Source of the DNA: an uncultured Dialister sp.
GTDB taxonomy: Bacteria > Bacillota > Negativicutes > Veillonellales > Dialisteraceae
DNA length: 64,000 nt
Assembly: GCA_900541485.1 (NCBI GenBank)
Contig: UQJW01000002.1
Span: forward strand, 1-64,000
Direction: 5' to 3'
The notes below the pieces were generated by a model. The model saw only the letters and a program-made list of their open reading frames with translations. It made no database searches and was not told the origin of the DNA. Of the stretch, positions 34,570-48,741 are shown in pieces. Made by a program: the position numbers and the translations under genes. Every line of letters starts with the position of its first letter. Within the stretch, counting starts at the first letter, position 1.

Positions 34570-37410
34570 TCATGTTCCCTTCATCAGTCTTTTTGTTCTT
34601 TCTATAACCGGCTGTAAATACTCTCCCGTATATGATTTTTTTACTTTGCAAATATCCTCGGGAGTTCCTACAGCAACTACTTCTCCACCGCGATTTCCGC
34701 CTTCCGGTCCCAAGTCAATAATGTGATCGGCTACCTTTACGACATCTAAATTATGCTCAATAACAACCACCGTATTCCCTTGATCTACCAATTTTTGAAG
34801 AATAATAAGTAATTTTCTTATATCCTCACTATGAAGGCCTGTCGTCGGCTCATCAAGTATATACAGCGTATTCCCGGTTCCCCGTCGCATCAGCTCAGTC
34901 GATAATTTCACCCGCTGTGCTTCTCCGCCGGACATTGTTGTTGCCGGTTGCCCCAAATGAATGTATCCCAATCCTACTTCTTGCAAAGTTTTTAACTTAC
35001 GCAAAATCTTGTCATGATTTTCGAAAAAAGGAACCGCTTCTTCTACAGTCATATTTAATACATCAGAGATATTTTTACCTTTGTACCTGACTTCCAGAGT
35101 TTCTCTGTTATAACGTGCACCATGGCAAACTTCACAAGGCACATATACATCAGAAAGGAACTGCATTTCTATTTTTATAATCCCATCTCCATGGCAGGCC
35201 TCGCAACGACCGCCTTTAACATTAAAGCTGAATCTCCCCGGCTTATATCCCCGCATTTTCGCTTCAGATGTCTGGCTGAAAAGTTCACGTATATCGGTAA
35301 ACAATCCGGTATATGTGGCAGGGTTTGATCGGGGTGTTCTTCCGATAGGCTGCTGATCTATATTAATGATTTTATCAATATATTCAGCGCCCTCTATAGA
35401 TGTGTATTCCCCTGCCCCATAAGAAGTTTGATTTTTTAAATTTGACAGTCCTTGAAATAATATTTCATTCACCAAGGTGCTCTTCCCTGAGCCGGACTCT
35501 CCTGTAACAGCGGTAAATGCTCCTAAAGGAAATTTTACATTGATGTCTTTAAGGTTATGCTCTCTGGCCCCATTAATCGTAATAAACATTCCATTTCCTT
35601 TTCTCCTTTTTTCGGGAAGCGGAATATATTTACTCCCTTTCAAATACCGGCCCGTCAGTGATGTCTCTACTTTTTCAACAGCCTCTACAGTCCCCTCTGC
35701 AACAACATGCCCTCCATTTTCGCCGGCACCGGGACCGATATCGACAATCCAGTCAGCTGCACGAATGGTATCCTCATCATGCTCAACAACAATCAATGTA
35801 TTTCCTAAATCTCTCATTCCTTTAAGTGTAGCTAAAAGCTTATCATTATCTCTCTGGTGCAATCCGATAGACGGCTCATCCAGGATGTATAAAACTCCGA
35901 CCAGCCCCGATCCGATTTGTGTTGCCAGACGAATTCGCTGTGCTTCCCCGCCGGAAAGCGTAGTTGCTGTTCTTCCCAATGTCAGATAATCTAAACCTAC
36001 ATTAACTAAAAAAGTAAGCCTGTTATGTATTTCAGAAAGAATCTGGCTTGCTATTATCTGTTCTTTTTCTGTCAGTTCTACCTGCTCAAGAAAGGTAAGC
36101 AAATCTGAAACCGACATCTCGGAAAGCTCGGCTATATTTTTTCCGCCCACCATAAAGGCAAGACTTTCCGGACGCAGTCGGGCTCCATGACAGACAGGAC
36201 AAGGTTTTGCTACCAAAAAATTGGCAAGCGTTTCTTTCATCTTATCTGTCCATGCTTCCGTATAACGTCTCTTTGTCATCGGGAGAAGTCCTTCAAATGC
36301 CCTTTCATAGGATTTGGTCTCGCCCTCAAGATTCGTATAGTTAAAAGAAAGCAGCTCTTCCCCACCGGACTGCAATTCTTTTTGTGCTTTCGCCGGTAAA
36401 TCATTGTAGCAGCAATCAATTGTCAGGCCATACGATTTTAGAAATGCATCCAACTGCTTATAAAGCCAGCTTTCTTTATTATATGGAAATGGTCGTATGG
36501 CTCCCAGGCGAAAAGAAACTTCGTGATTGGGAATAATACGTCCGAAATCTGCTTCTAACGAGGCTCCCAGTCCGGTGCAAGCGGGACAGGCACCGAAGGG
36601 ATTGTTAAATGAAAAAATGCGCGGTACCGGTTTGGGTAAAGAGATACCGCAATCAGGACAAGAAAAATGAGAACTGAATATATAATCCGCTCCGTCTATT
36701 ACGGAAGCAATCATCATTCCGTCACCCAGCTTGAGTGCCGCCTCTACCGAATCGGTCAATCTTTTTTTTATATTTTCCTTGATAATAATTCTATCTACCA
36801 CTACCTCGATGGTATGTTTTTTATTTTTTTCTAAATCAATCGTATCTGACAAAGAATATACCACTTTGTCTATACGAACTCTTACATATCCTTCTTTGCG
36901 CAGTTCTTCTAAAAGTTTTTTATGTGTTCCTTTTTTACTAATCGCTACCGGGCCCAAAATCATTAGTTTGGTTCGCTCTCCTAAAGCCGCGAGCGCATCT
37001 ACTATTTGATCTACAGTCTGCCGTTGAATCCTTTTACCACAATGAGGACAAAAAGCACGACTGGCATGCGCAAAAAGCATACGTAAATAGTCATGGATTT
37101 CTGTCACGGTACCAACTGTAGAACGAGGATTATGACTTGTTGATTTTTGATCAATTGAAATAGCCGGGGAAAGACCTTCTATTTTATCAATATCCGGCTT
37201 GTTCATTTGTCCCAAAAACTGCCGGGCATAAGCGGAAAGAGACTCTACATATTTTCTCTGCCCTTCCGCATAAATAGTATCGAAAGCCAATGAAGATTTT
37301 CCTGATCCCGAAAGCCCGGTGAACACGATTAATTTGTTTCTCGGAAGTGTTAAATTTATATTTTTCAGATTGTTCTGACGTGCTCCCTGTATAGTAATTC
37401 CCTTTTCCAT
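34570..37410 (-). CDS. uvrA: Excinuclease ABC subunit A
   Basis: A 946-residue damage-recognition ATPase with two ABC modules. Walker A motifs are GLSGSGKS (residues 32-39) and GESGSGKS in the second half, and each half has a signature LSGGEAQR or MSGGEAQR. Three zinc modules are visible: CPHCGKR, CPDCG...CPACTG and CEACHGDG...CEVCHGARY. ATG at 37410 has AAGGGAAAAG upstream and follows uvrB by 16 bases. Confidence 0.98.
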   Translation of the reverse strand: MEKGITIQGARQNNLKNINLTLPRNKLIVFTGLSGSGKSSLAFDTIYAEGQRKYVESLSAYARQFLGQMNKPDIDKIEGLSPAISIDQKSTSHNPRSTVGTVTEIHDYLRMLFAHASRAFCPHCGKRIQRQTVDQIVDALAALGERTKLMILGPVAISKKGTHKKLLEELRKEGYVRVRIDKVVYSLSDTIDLEKNKKHTIEVVVDRIIIKENIKKRLTDSVEAALKLGDGMMIASVIDGADYIFSSHFSCPDCGISLPKPVPRIFSFNNPFGACPACTGLGASLEADFGRIIPNHEVSFRLGAIRPFPYNKESWLYKQLDAFLKSYGLTIDCCYNDLPAKAQKELQSGGEELLSFNYTNLEGETKSYERAFEGLLPMTKRRYTEAWTDKMKETLANFLVAKPCPVCHGARLRPESLAFMVGGKNIAELSEMSVSDLLTFLEQVELTEKEQIIASQILSEIHNRLTFLVNVGLDYLTLGRTATTLSGGEAQRIRLATQIGSGLVGVLYILDEPSIGLHQRDNDKLLATLKGMRDLGNTLIVVEHDEDTIRAADWIVDIGPGAGENGGHVVAEGTVEAVEKVETSLTGRYLKGSKYIPLPEKRRKGNGMFITINGAREHNLKDINVKFPLGAFTAVTGESGSGKSTLVNEILFQGLSNLKNQTSYGAGEYTSIEGAEYIDKIINIDQQPIGRTPRSNPATYTGLFTDIRELFSQTSEAKMRGYKPGRFSFNVKGGRCEACHGDGIIKIEMQFLSDVYVPCEVCHGARYNRETLEVRYKGKNISDVLNMTVEEAVPFFENHDKILRKLKTLQEVGLGYIHLGQPATTMSGGEAQRVKLSTELMRRGTGNTLYILDEPTTGLHSEDIRKLLIILQKLVDQGNTVVVIEHNLDVVKVADHIIDLGPEGGNRGGEVVAVGTPEDICKVKKSYTGEYLQPVIERTKRLMKGT

Positions 37411-37426
37411 CTTTTCCCTTTCTTTA

Positions 37427-39538
37427 TCAAATTCGTTTCTTCCGCGGTTTATAAATTCTATGAACTTGGCTCGCCTGTCTTTTCAATGCCGCTTCTGCAC
37501 GAGATCCGTGTCTGTCTGCCCATTGTTGCTTACATTTGGAAAGCTCATCTCTCCATTTGGCCGCCTCTTCAAATTCCAGATTTTTAGAGGCTCTTTTCAT
37601 ATTTTTTTCCGCAGTTTTCATTTTTTTATATAAAGCTTCATCAGTTAAATTTTCCGTTTCGCCCGAACTGTTATTTCCATACTTTTCTTCCCCTTCATTG
37701 ATAATCGTAAGATCAATGAGATTTTTAACTTTCTTATTTATAGTTTTAGGAATAATATGATGTTCTGTGTTATACGCCTGCTGAATGGAACGTCTGCGGT
37801 TTGTTTCTTCTATAGCATATTTCATCGATTTTGTAATTCTGTCAGCATACATAATGACATGGCCGTGGGCATTTCTTGCTGCTCTGCCGATAACCTGAAT
37901 CATCGACGTATCATTTCTTAAAAATCCTTCTTTATCAGCGTCCAAGATTGCAACCAATGATACTTCCGGCATATCCAACCCCTCACGGAGTAAATTAATT
38001 CCTACAAGAACATCAAAAACACCGGCACGTAAATCCCGTATAATTTCTGCTCTTTCAATGGTCGCTATATCGGAGTGAAGATACCGAACCTTGACACCGG
38101 CTTCGGAGAGAAAATCGGTCAAATCTTCTGCCATCTTTTTTGTTAATGTGGTAATCAACACACGTTCATTACGGTCTTCTCTCTTATGAAGTTCTCCCAA
38201 CAAATCATCCATTTGCCCTTCAATAGGTCTGACCTCTATGCTGGGATCAAGCAAGCCCGTAGGACGGATGATTTGTTCTGCTATATTTGTCTGTACCCCC
38301 ATTTCATAAGGACCGGGTGTTGCTGATACATAAATAATCTGATTAATCCGTTCTGTAAACTCCTCAAAAGTAAGAGGCCTGTTATCCAAAGCACTCGGCA
38401 ATCTGAATCCATAATCCACAAGAGTATGTTTTCTTGACCGGTCACCATTATACATAGCATGGAGCTGCGGAACTGTAATATGGGATTCATCAACCATGAT
38501 GAGAAAATCTTCGGGGAAATAATCAAGAAGAGTAAACGGCGGATCTCCGGGCTGGCGGGCGGACATGTGGCGGGAATAATTTTCTATTCCTGAGCAATAT
38601 CCGACTTCCTGCATCATTTCAAGATCGTAGTTGGTTCTCTGTTCTAATCGTTGCGCCTCTAAAATACGGTCCTGTCCCCGTAATTCTTTTAACCTGTCTT
38701 CTAGTTCTGCCTCGATACTGATCATGGCCTTTTTTAATTTTCCCGATGTCGTCACATAATGGGAGGCGGGAAATATTCCTATATGATCTCTTTCTGAAAC
38801 AATATCCCCTGTTAAAACATCAAATTCTGAAAGTGAATCTATTTCATCGCCGAACATTTCAATCCGAACAGCCACATTATTGGCAGACGCGGGAAAAACA
38901 TCAATGGTATCTCCTCTCACGCGAAAAGTATCTCTCGTGAAATTTAAATCATTTCGCAAATATTGCATTTCTACAAGACGAGATAAAATTTGATCTCTTG
39001 TAATTTCTTCTCCCGGACGTAATGATAAGCCCATTGTGCTGTAATCTTCCGGGTCGCCCAATCCATATATACAAGATACAGAAGCAACAATAATTACATC
39101 TTTTCTTTCAAAAAGTGCCATTGTCGCCGAGTGACGAAGACGGTCAATTTCTTCATTGCGCGATGAATCTTTTTCAATATATGTATCTGTTTGGGGAATA
39201 TAAGATTCGGGCTGATAGTAGTCGTAATAGCTGACAAAATAATAAACTGCATTATCCGGAAAAAAATCTTTAAATTCACTGGCAGTTTGGGCAGCTAATG
39301 TTTTATTGGGTGAAATAATTAAAGTCGGTCTTTGCACCTGTTCGATTACTTTTGCCATCGTAAAAGTTTTTCCTGTACCGGTTGCCCCTAGCAGAACCTG
39401 TGCCCAGTGTCCGTTCTTGAGACCGTTTACTAAAGAATCCACCGCCTTAGGTTGATCTCCCGTCGGCTTGAAAGGTGCTGCCAACCGGAATGGAGTTTCC
39501 TGCCCGGTATATTGTCTTTTTACTCTTGAATAATCCAT
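37427..39538 (-). CDS. uvrB: Excinuclease ABC subunit B
   Basis: A 703-residue helicase-like damage verifier. Walker A is GATGTGKT (residues 51-58), the beta-hairpin region reads [16 protein letters not shown], and helicase motif VI is [14 protein letters not shown]-terminal UVR motif ([14 protein letters not shown]) binds UvrC. The basic tail ends PRKKRI. ATG at 39538 has AAGGAAATG upstream. First gene of uvrBAC; no recognisable LexA box was seen upstream. Confidence 0.98.
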   Translation of the reverse strand: MDYSRVKRQYTGQETPFRLAAPFKPTGDQPKAVDSLVNGLKNGHWAQVLLGATGTGKTFTMAKVIEQVQRPTLIISPNKTLAAQTASEFKDFFPDNAVYYFVSYYDYYQPESYIPQTDTYIEKDSSRNEEIDRLRHSATMALFERKDVIIVASVSCIYGLGDPEDYSTMGLSLRPGEEITRDQILSRLVEMQYLRNDLNFTRDTFRVRGDTIDVFPASANNVAVRIEMFGDEIDSLSEFDVLTGDIVSERDHIGIFPASHYVTTSGKLKKAMISIEAELEDRLKELRGQDRILEAQRLEQRTNYDLEMMQEVGYCSGIENYSRHMSARQPGDPPFTLLDYFPEDFLIMVDESHITVPQLHAMYNGDRSRKHTLVDYGFRLPSALDNRPLTFEEFTERINQIIYVSATPGPYEMGVQTNIAEQIIRPTGLLDPSIEVRPIEGQMDDLLGELHKREDRNERVLITTLTKKMAEDLTDFLSEAGVKVRYLHSDIATIERAEIIRDLRAGVFDVLVGINLLREGLDMPEVSLVAILDADKEGFLRNDTSMIQVIGRAARNAHGHVIMYADRITKSMKYAIEETNRRRSIQQAYNTEHHIIPKTINKKVKNLIDLTIINEGEEKYGNNSSGETENLTDEALYKKMKTAEKNMKRASKNLEFEEAAKWRDELSKCKQQWADRHGSRAEAALKRQASQVHRIYKPRKKRI

Positions 39539-39600
39539 TACGCATTTCCTTATACAATTTATAAATCCAGATGTGTTCTGTTAAAAATCTCTTTATGATT

Positions 39601-39629
39601 ATTATATCGTTTTATTTCGATATTGTATA
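39601..39629 (-). promoter_or_regulatory. Promoter of uvrBAC
   Basis: TATACA (39629-39624), a 17-base spacer, TATAAT (39606-39601) on the minus strand. The -35 is weak. I looked for a CGAAC-N4-GTTCG type SOS box and found none. Confidence 0.5.
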
Positions 39630-39638
39630 GAAATACAT

Positions 39639-39671
39639 AAAAACAGAGGTCACTAAGACCCCTGTTTTTTT
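39639..39671 (-). terminator. Bidirectional terminator after the gat operon
   Basis: A 10-bp stem (AACAGGGGTC / GACCTCTGTT on the minus strand) with a 5-base loop and T-runs on both strands. Confidence 0.8.
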
Positions 39672-39689
39672 CTGATTACATTTAAAGTA

Positions 39690-40001
39690 TCAAAAATACC
39701 TTTTTAAAAAATAAATTATTCCGCCTACGGCTAATATAGCCAGTCCCCAGAGAAGGAAAAACCAGACAATAATAAAGCCTGCCGCCAAAAATGCAAGAAT
39801 CCCCAAAACACCCAGTGCTTTTTTCCACCACGGCAATTCATTTAGTCGAATCGTTTTTATACGTATAAAAGGAGTTTCTTCGTGAAGATTCTCTTTTTCT
39901 CCGTTTTCGTTGAGAGTTACTCCATCATAATCCCTTATGTCTGTTTCCGACATAGTGCGGGGTTCTTGAGCATTTTCTCCCTGATTGTCATAAGTACTCA
40001 T
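39690..40001 (-). CDS. Small membrane protein of unknown function, coupled to gatB
   Basis: A 103-residue protein I do not recognise. Residues 1-53 are hydrophilic and acidic (many Glu, Asp, Asn, Gln). A short basic-aromatic stretch [11 protein letters not shown] precedes two closely spaced hydrophobic segments (about 61-80 and 81-97), ending YFLKRYF. It is probably a hairpin membrane anchor with a cytoplasmic acidic N-terminus. The ATG at 40001 overlaps the gatB stop as ATGA, so translation is coupled to the amidotransferase operon, and a terminator follows. Confidence 0.75.
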   Translation of the reverse strand: MSTYDNQGENAQEPRTMSETDIRDYDGVTLNENGEKENLHEETPFIRIKTIRLNELPWWKKALGVLGILAFLAAGFIIVWFFLLWGLAILAVGGIIYFLKRYF

Positions 40002-41443
40002 AATTCAGAAAGCTTTTGGGACAAAAGTTGGTTAACAACCTGGGGATTTGCCTGCCCTTTGGTCATTTTCATAATTTGCCCTACCAATGCTCCTATTGCC
40101 TTTTTCTTACCGGCTTTAAAATCTGTAACTGCCTGGGGATGTGCTTCAATCACCTGCATTACAATCTTCTCCAGTTCACCGGTATCACTAATTTGCACCA
40201 GTCCTTGTTCTTCAATGATTTTTTCCGGTGTACCGCCGTTTTTCCACATCTCGGCAAAAACTTTTTTAGCAATTTTGCCTGAAATCGTCCCTTTCTCAAT
40301 AAGCACTAATAAATCTGCCAGATGAACAGGTTTCACTTTGGCTTCGGATATTTCAATATTATCGGTAGAAAGCTGACTTGCCAACTCTCCCATAATCCAA
40401 TTCACTGCTGTTTTAGGATCTGCTCCTTCAGTGACCATAGTCTCAAAATAATCAGCCCTGTTCTTATCATTAGTTATGGCATCTGCATCTTCGGGCGATA
40501 ATTTATAATCTGACATGTAACGTTCTTTTCTTGCATCAGGAAGCTCCGGTAACCCTTTACGTATTTCTTCTATGTATTCCTCGCTCACCGTAAACGGAAC
40601 AAGGTCCGGTTCCGGGAAATACCGATAATCATTAGCTTCCTCTTTAGATCTCATACTTTTTGTTACATTTTCTTTTTCATCCCAAGTTCTCGTTTCCTGG
40701 ATAATAGTTCCACCCTCTTCAAGAATCTTGGCTTGGCGCAAGGCTTCGTATTCAATAGCCTTTTCAACGCCCTTAAAAGAATTGATATTTTTAATTTCTG
40801 TCTTTGTCCCCAATTCCTTTTGCCCTACAGGACGGACAGAAACATTGGCATCACACCGCAGACTTCCCTCTTCCATGCGGCAATCTGATATTCCTACATA
40901 CTGAAGAATAGCACGCATTTTTTCCATATAAGCAACAGCTTCTTTTGCCGACCTCATATCCGGCTCGGATACAATTTCCAAAAGAGGTGTTCCCGTACGG
41001 TTATAATCTACCAAAGAGTAATCCGAATCGGTAATGGATACTCCGTGATGTACCAATTTCCCCGCATCTTCTTCCATATGGGCACGAGTAATGCGGATGT
41101 GTTTCTTCTCTCCATTTACTTCTACATCTAAATAGCCCGGACCGCATATAGGTAAGTCGAACTGAGAAGTTTGAAAGTCTTTCGGCAAATCCGGATAATA
41201 ATAATTTTTACGGTCGAACTTACTGAAACGTGAAATTTCACAATTGAGTGCCAGTCCTGCACGAACCGCGTACTCCAAAACTTTTTTATTTAATACGGGA
41301 AGTACACCCGGCAAACCTAAGCAGACAGGGCATACATTTGTATTTGGTGCTTCCCCAAAAGAAGTTTTGCAACCACAAAAGATTTTTGTTTGGGTCTTCA
41401 GCTCCGTATGTACTTCTAATCCTATAACTGCCTCGTATTTCAT
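39998..41443 (-). CDS. gatB: Asp/Glu-tRNA amidotransferase subunit B
   Basis: A 481-residue kinase-like subunit that phosphorylates the mischarged Glu-tRNA(Gln) or Asp-tRNA(Asn) and passes it ammonia from GatA. It opens with [21 protein letters not shown] and contains [30 protein letters not shown] and [10 protein letters not shown]. The C-terminal YqeY-like tail domain ends in [18 protein letters not shown] at 41443 overlaps the gatA stop by one base, with AAAGGAG upstream. Confidence 0.97.
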   Translation of the reverse strand: MKYEAVIGLEVHTELKTQTKIFCGCKTSFGEAPNTNVCPVCLGLPGVLPVLNKKVLEYAVRAGLALNCEISRFSKFDRKNYYYPDLPKDFQTSQFDLPICGPGYLDVEVNGEKKHIRITRAHMEEDAGKLVHHGVSITDSDYSLVDYNRTGTPLLEIVSEPDMRSAKEAVAYMEKMRAILQYVGISDCRMEEGSLRCDANVSVRPVGQKELGTKTEIKNINSFKGVEKAIEYEALRQAKILEEGGTIIQETRTWDEKENVTKSMRSKEEANDYRYFPEPDLVPFTVSEEYIEEIRKGLPELPDARKERYMSDYKLSPEDADAITNDKNRADYFETMVTEGADPKTAVNWIMGELASQLSTDNIEISEAKVKPVHLADLLVLIEKGTISGKIAKKVFAEMWKNGGTPEKIIEEQGLVQISDTGELEKIVMQVIEAHPQAVTDFKAGKKKAIGALVGQIMKMTKGQANPQVVNQLLSQKLSEL

Positions 41444-42894
41444 TATAGCTCTCCTTTCGGTGCTGTTTTGGTAAATTGCGGATTTCCCTGCTCAAATGTA
41501 TAAGCGGCACGTAGAATTTTTTCTTCTCCCAATGCAGGCCCGATAAGTTGCATACCAAGCGGCATACCATCTTTAAATCCCACAGGAATACTGATCGCCG
41601 GCGCACCAATAAGATTAACCGGAACCGTACAAATATCTTCCATATAAAGAGCTAACGGATCGGAAAAAGCACCAAACTTAAAAGCAGCTCCTGAAGCAGA
41701 TGGCGCTACCAGAACATCACATTTCTCAAAAGCCTGTTCAAACTCCTGTTTCAAAAGTGTGCGAACCTTCAGTGCTTTTAAATAATAGGCATCATAATAT
41801 CCTGCGGACAAAACATAATTGCCGAGCATAATACGCCGTTTTACCTCTTCGCCGAACCCTGTACTCCGCGTCTTAATATACATATCAATAATATCTTTCC
41901 CCGATGCACGATATCCAAAGCCGACCCCGTCATAGCGGGACAGATTTGAACTTGCTTCCGCGGGTGCAATGATATAGTAAACGGAAACACCGCCAGTTAT
42001 ATGGGAAATAGAGAGATCTATTATTTCCGCTCCTTCTTTTTCATAGTAAGATAATGCACTCTTGATTGCCTGTTTAGTTTCTTCCCGGATTCCTTCTCCG
42101 AAAAATTCACGAGGTACCCCTATGCGCATTCCCTTTACATCATTTACAAGTGCCTTTTTATAGTCCTTATCTTCTTGCGGAATCGATGTTGAATCTTTTA
42201 CATCATGTCCTGCAATGGCATTTAAAACTATAGCCGCATCTGTTACATCTTTCACAAGAGGTCCGATTTGGTCCAAGGAAGAAGCAAATGCTAAAAGTCC
42301 ATAGCGGGAAACAAGTCCGTATGTCGGTTTCAATCCTACAATTCCGTTGAAGGCTGCGGGTTGTCTGATAGATCCGCCTGTATCGGATCCCAATGCCCAG
42401 ACAGCTTCCGTAGCAGCTACAGCTGCCGCACTCCCGCCGGAGGAGCCTCCCGGAACACGCGAAGTATCCCAAGGATTATGTGTCGGTCCAAAGTAAGAGT
42501 TCTCTGTGCTGCTGCCCATAGCAAATTCATCTAAGTTGACTTTACCGGCAGAAATATAATCTTGCGTTTTTAATTTTTCTATTACCGTCGCATTATAAGG
42601 AGCTATAAAGTTTTCAAGCATTTTTGACGCAGCAGTACAAGGTTGTCCTTTGATGCAGATATTATCTTTTATCGCTCCGGGAATCCCTGCTATATCAGAA
42701 ATCGTTTCCCCGGCTGCTATCTTTTCATCCACCTTTTTAGCTGTTTGTAAAGCTTCTTCATCATTAGTAGATAAAAATGCATGAATATCATCTTCAATAT
42801 CATTTCTATGGCGGATTAATTGTTTAGTCAATTCCACAGCTGATATTTCTTTTTTTACCAATTTTTCATGAAGCTCATGAATTGTATATCCCAC
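41443..42894 (-). CDS. gatA: Asp/Glu-tRNA amidotransferase subunit A
   Basis: A 483-residue amidase-signature enzyme that hydrolyses glutamine to supply ammonia. The catalytic Ser-cisSer-Lys set is recognisable: the Lys in PGAIKDNI and the serines in [13 protein letters not shown], with [12 protein letters not shown]. The start is GTG at 42894, decided by AGGGGGG seven bases upstream and the family N-terminus ([11 protein letters not shown]). The open frame continues upstream to 42957 but overlaps gatC without a ribosome binding site. Confidence 0.96.
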   Translation of the reverse strand: MGYTIHELHEKLVKKEISAVELTKQLIRHRNDIEDDIHAFLSTNDEEALQTAKKVDEKIAAGETISDIAGIPGAIKDNICIKGQPCTAASKMLENFIAPYNATVIEKLKTQDYISAGKVNLDEFAMGSSTENSYFGPTHNPWDTSRVPGGSSGGSAAAVAATEAVWALGSDTGGSIRQPAAFNGIVGLKPTYGLVSRYGLLAFASSLDQIGPLVKDVTDAAIVLNAIAGHDVKDSTSIPQEDKDYKKALVNDVKGMRIGVPREFFGEGIREETKQAIKSALSYYEKEGAEIIDLSISHITGGVSVYYIIAPAEASSNLSRYDGVGFGYRASGKDIIDMYIKTRSTGFGEEVKRRIMLGNYVLSAGYYDAYYLKALKVRTLLKQEFEQAFEKCDVLVAPSASGAAFKFGAFSDPLALYMEDICTVPVNLIGAPAISIPVGFKDGMPLGMQLIGPALGEEKILRAAYTFEQGNPQFTKTAPKGEL

Positions 42895-42907
42895 GATGAC
42901 ACCCCCC

Positions 42908-43192
42908 TTATATAATTTTAGGCACTTTAAAATAACCGTCTTCTTTTTCCGGTGCATTCAAAAGTGCTTCTTCATTGGTAAAAGATTTATGTGGTTCATC
43001 TTCACGCATGACATTATATTGTTCGACCGCATGTGCAGTAGGATTTACATTTTCCGTATCATACTGATTCAGTTCTTCCATATGGCTCAAAATGCTATTC
43101 ATAGACTCACGCATTTTTTCCAAATCCCGGGGTTCAAACTCGAGCCTGGAAAGAAGTGCTATTTTTTCTGCCTCTTCTGTAGTAATTTTCAT
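42908..43192 (-). CDS. gatC: Asp/Glu-tRNA amidotransferase subunit C
   Basis: A 94-residue scaffold subunit that wraps around GatA and GatB. It begins [21 protein letters not shown], the usual GatC opening, and has [18 protein letters not shown] in the conserved middle. ATG at 43192 has AAGGAG upstream. First gene of gatCAB; an extended -10 promoter lies about 45 bases upstream. Confidence 0.95.
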   Translation of the reverse strand: MKITTEEAEKIALLSRLEFEPRDLEKMRESMNSILSHMEELNQYDTENVNPTAHAVEQYNVMREDEPHKSFTNEEALLNAPEKEDGYFKVPKII

Positions 43193-43236
43193 ACTTAAAC
43201 TCCTTTATAAAAGATTTTAATTCCAAATACGATTTT

Positions 43237-43245
43237 ATTATAACA
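43237..43245 (-). promoter_or_regulatory. Extended -10 promoter of gatCAB
   Basis: TGTTATAAT at 43245-43237 on the minus strand, downstream of the ligA terminator. No clear -35. Confidence 0.5.
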
Positions 43246-43305
43246 TAGCCTTAACGAAGATGGCTTCAGAGAATACAAAGGGAGATTAAGTATGCGGTTG
43301 TAATA

Positions 43306-43336
43306 AAAAGGAGCGGCTGTCATTCCGCTCTTTTTT
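43306..43336 (-). terminator. Terminator of pcrA-ligA
   Basis: Stem GAGCGG / CCGCTC with an 8-base loop, flanked by A- and T-runs on both sides, just after the ligA stop. Confidence 0.8.
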
Positions 43337-43343
43337 ATTACAT

Positions 43344-47562
<4,219 letters not shown>

Positions 47563-47614
47563 ATCGTTATTTCCTCACAAAAAGAAACTCATGTTTTCCT
47601 AAATCCACCCTAAA

Positions 47615-47656
47615 AGAAAAACTCATATAGGACATTGCCGTCTATGAGTTTTCCCT
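47615..47656 (-). terminator. Terminator of ppaC
   Basis: A 10-bp AT-rich stem (AAAACTCATA / TATGAGTTTT) with a loop of about 13 bases and TTTTTCTTTT on the minus strand. Confidence 0.65.
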
Positions 47657-47666
47657 TTCTGCTATA

Positions 47667-48611
47667 TTATTCGTTATAAGCTGCCAACAGTGGCGGAGCC
47701 ACCTGTTTCTTTCTTGACATCACCTTGGGAAGATATAGCGCTTTGTTTTCAGCTTTTGTGCGAAAAGCCTTTTCTGCTATGATTTCCGCACCGTCTGTAT
47801 ACCATAAGAATGTGTCTTCTGACAAAATATCGGTAACCATAAGATATGAGGCTTCATATCCGTGCTCTGATTTAATCGTCTCCAATTCTTTTAATATGTC
47901 AATCTTTTTTGCATTAATAGGATTTAAATCCATAACGGAAATCTGACCTATTGTAAAAACTTTTCCTCCTGCAGTGAACTCTTTTGTATCATTTCTTGCC
48001 AACTTAGAAACCGGATAATCAGATATGTCCGCCCCTGCTTTCAACATTTCCATTCCGTATTTTTCATAATCTACACCGGCAATTTCAGCCAATTCCCGGA
48101 CTGCTTCTTTATCTTCTTCCGTCGTTGTTGGTGAACGGAAAAGCACCGTATCGGAAATGATAGCAGACAGCATCATTCCCGCAATTTCTTTTGACGGTTT
48201 AACTCCATACTGCTTATATAAACCATAAATGACAGTGTTAACACATCCTACCGGACGTATCAGTATAAATATCGGATTTTCCGACTCAAAATCACCCATA
48301 CGATGGTGATCGATAATTTCAATAACTTCCGCATCATCCATACCATCTAAGGTTTGTTTCGATTCATTATGATCAACAAGAATAACCTTTTGTTTTTCGT
48401 CTTCCGGATTTTTTCTTTTTAAAGATGTAACTAATTCCGGAGCTTTCAACCCGAAATAATCCAGTGCAAATTGTGATTCTTTATTTACTTCTCCGGCTCT
48501 GATCCCCACGGCATCCATCCCAAGTTCACGTTTCAAGTAAGAATAACTGAGTGCCGATGCAATGCTGTCGGTGTCCGGAGACTTATGTCCCGTTACAAAT
48601 ACTCTGCTCAT
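47667..48611 (-). CDS. ppaC: Manganese-dependent inorganic pyrophosphatase (family II)
   Basis: A 314-residue DHH-family pyrophosphatase that hydrolyses PPi to drive biosynthesis. Metal-site motifs are FVTGHKSPDTDS (His and two Asp), VDHNESKQ, and the DHH motif IIDHHRMGDF. The C-terminal DHHA2 domain ends with LPKVMSRKKQVAPPL, whose basic residues bind substrate. The length is normal and no regulatory CBS domain is inserted. ATG at 48611 has AGGAGAA upstream. Confidence 0.95.
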   Translation of the reverse strand: MSRVFVTGHKSPDTDSIASALSYSYLKRELGMDAVGIRAGEVNKESQFALDYFGLKAPELVTSLKRKNPEDEKQKVILVDHNESKQTLDGMDDAEVIEIIDHHRMGDFESENPIFILIRPVGCVNTVIYGLYKQYGVKPSKEIAGMMLSAIISDTVLFRSPTTTEEDKEAVRELAEIAGVDYEKYGMEMLKAGADISDYPVSKLARNDTKEFTAGGKVFTIGQISVMDLNPINAKKIDILKELETIKSEHGYEASYLMVTDILSEDTFLWYTDGAEIIAEKAFRTKAENKALYLPKVMSRKKQVAPPLLAAYNE

Positions 48612-48657
48612 ATAAATTCTCCTTCACTTTATCTTTTTCATAAAATTTTACTTTCTC

Positions 48658-48666
48658 ATTATATCA
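48658..48666 (-). promoter_or_regulatory. Extended -10 promoter of ppaC
   Basis: TGATATAAT at 48666-48658 on the minus strand, between the RND terminator and ppaC. Confidence 0.5.
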
Positions 48667-48684
48667 TATTTTTATCTGCCATTA

Positions 48685-48720
48685 TAAAAAAACAACTCTC
48701 GCAAAATACGAGAGTTGTTA
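48685..48720 (-). terminator. Terminator of the RND efflux operon
   Basis: A perfect 11-bp stem AACAACTCTCG / CGAGAGTTGTT with a 7-base loop and a run of seven T on the minus strand. Confidence 0.9.
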
Positions 48721-48741
48721 GATCCATTTCAATTCTTTAGT

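Noticed and set aside
34570..37410. UvrA as a drug-resistance paralogue
   Set aside because: All three zinc modules are present and it sits in uvrBAC, so it is the repair protein.
39539..39640. An SOS (LexA) box in front of uvrB
   Set aside because: No CGAAC-N4-GTTCG type sequence is present in the intergenic region; only weak partial matches.
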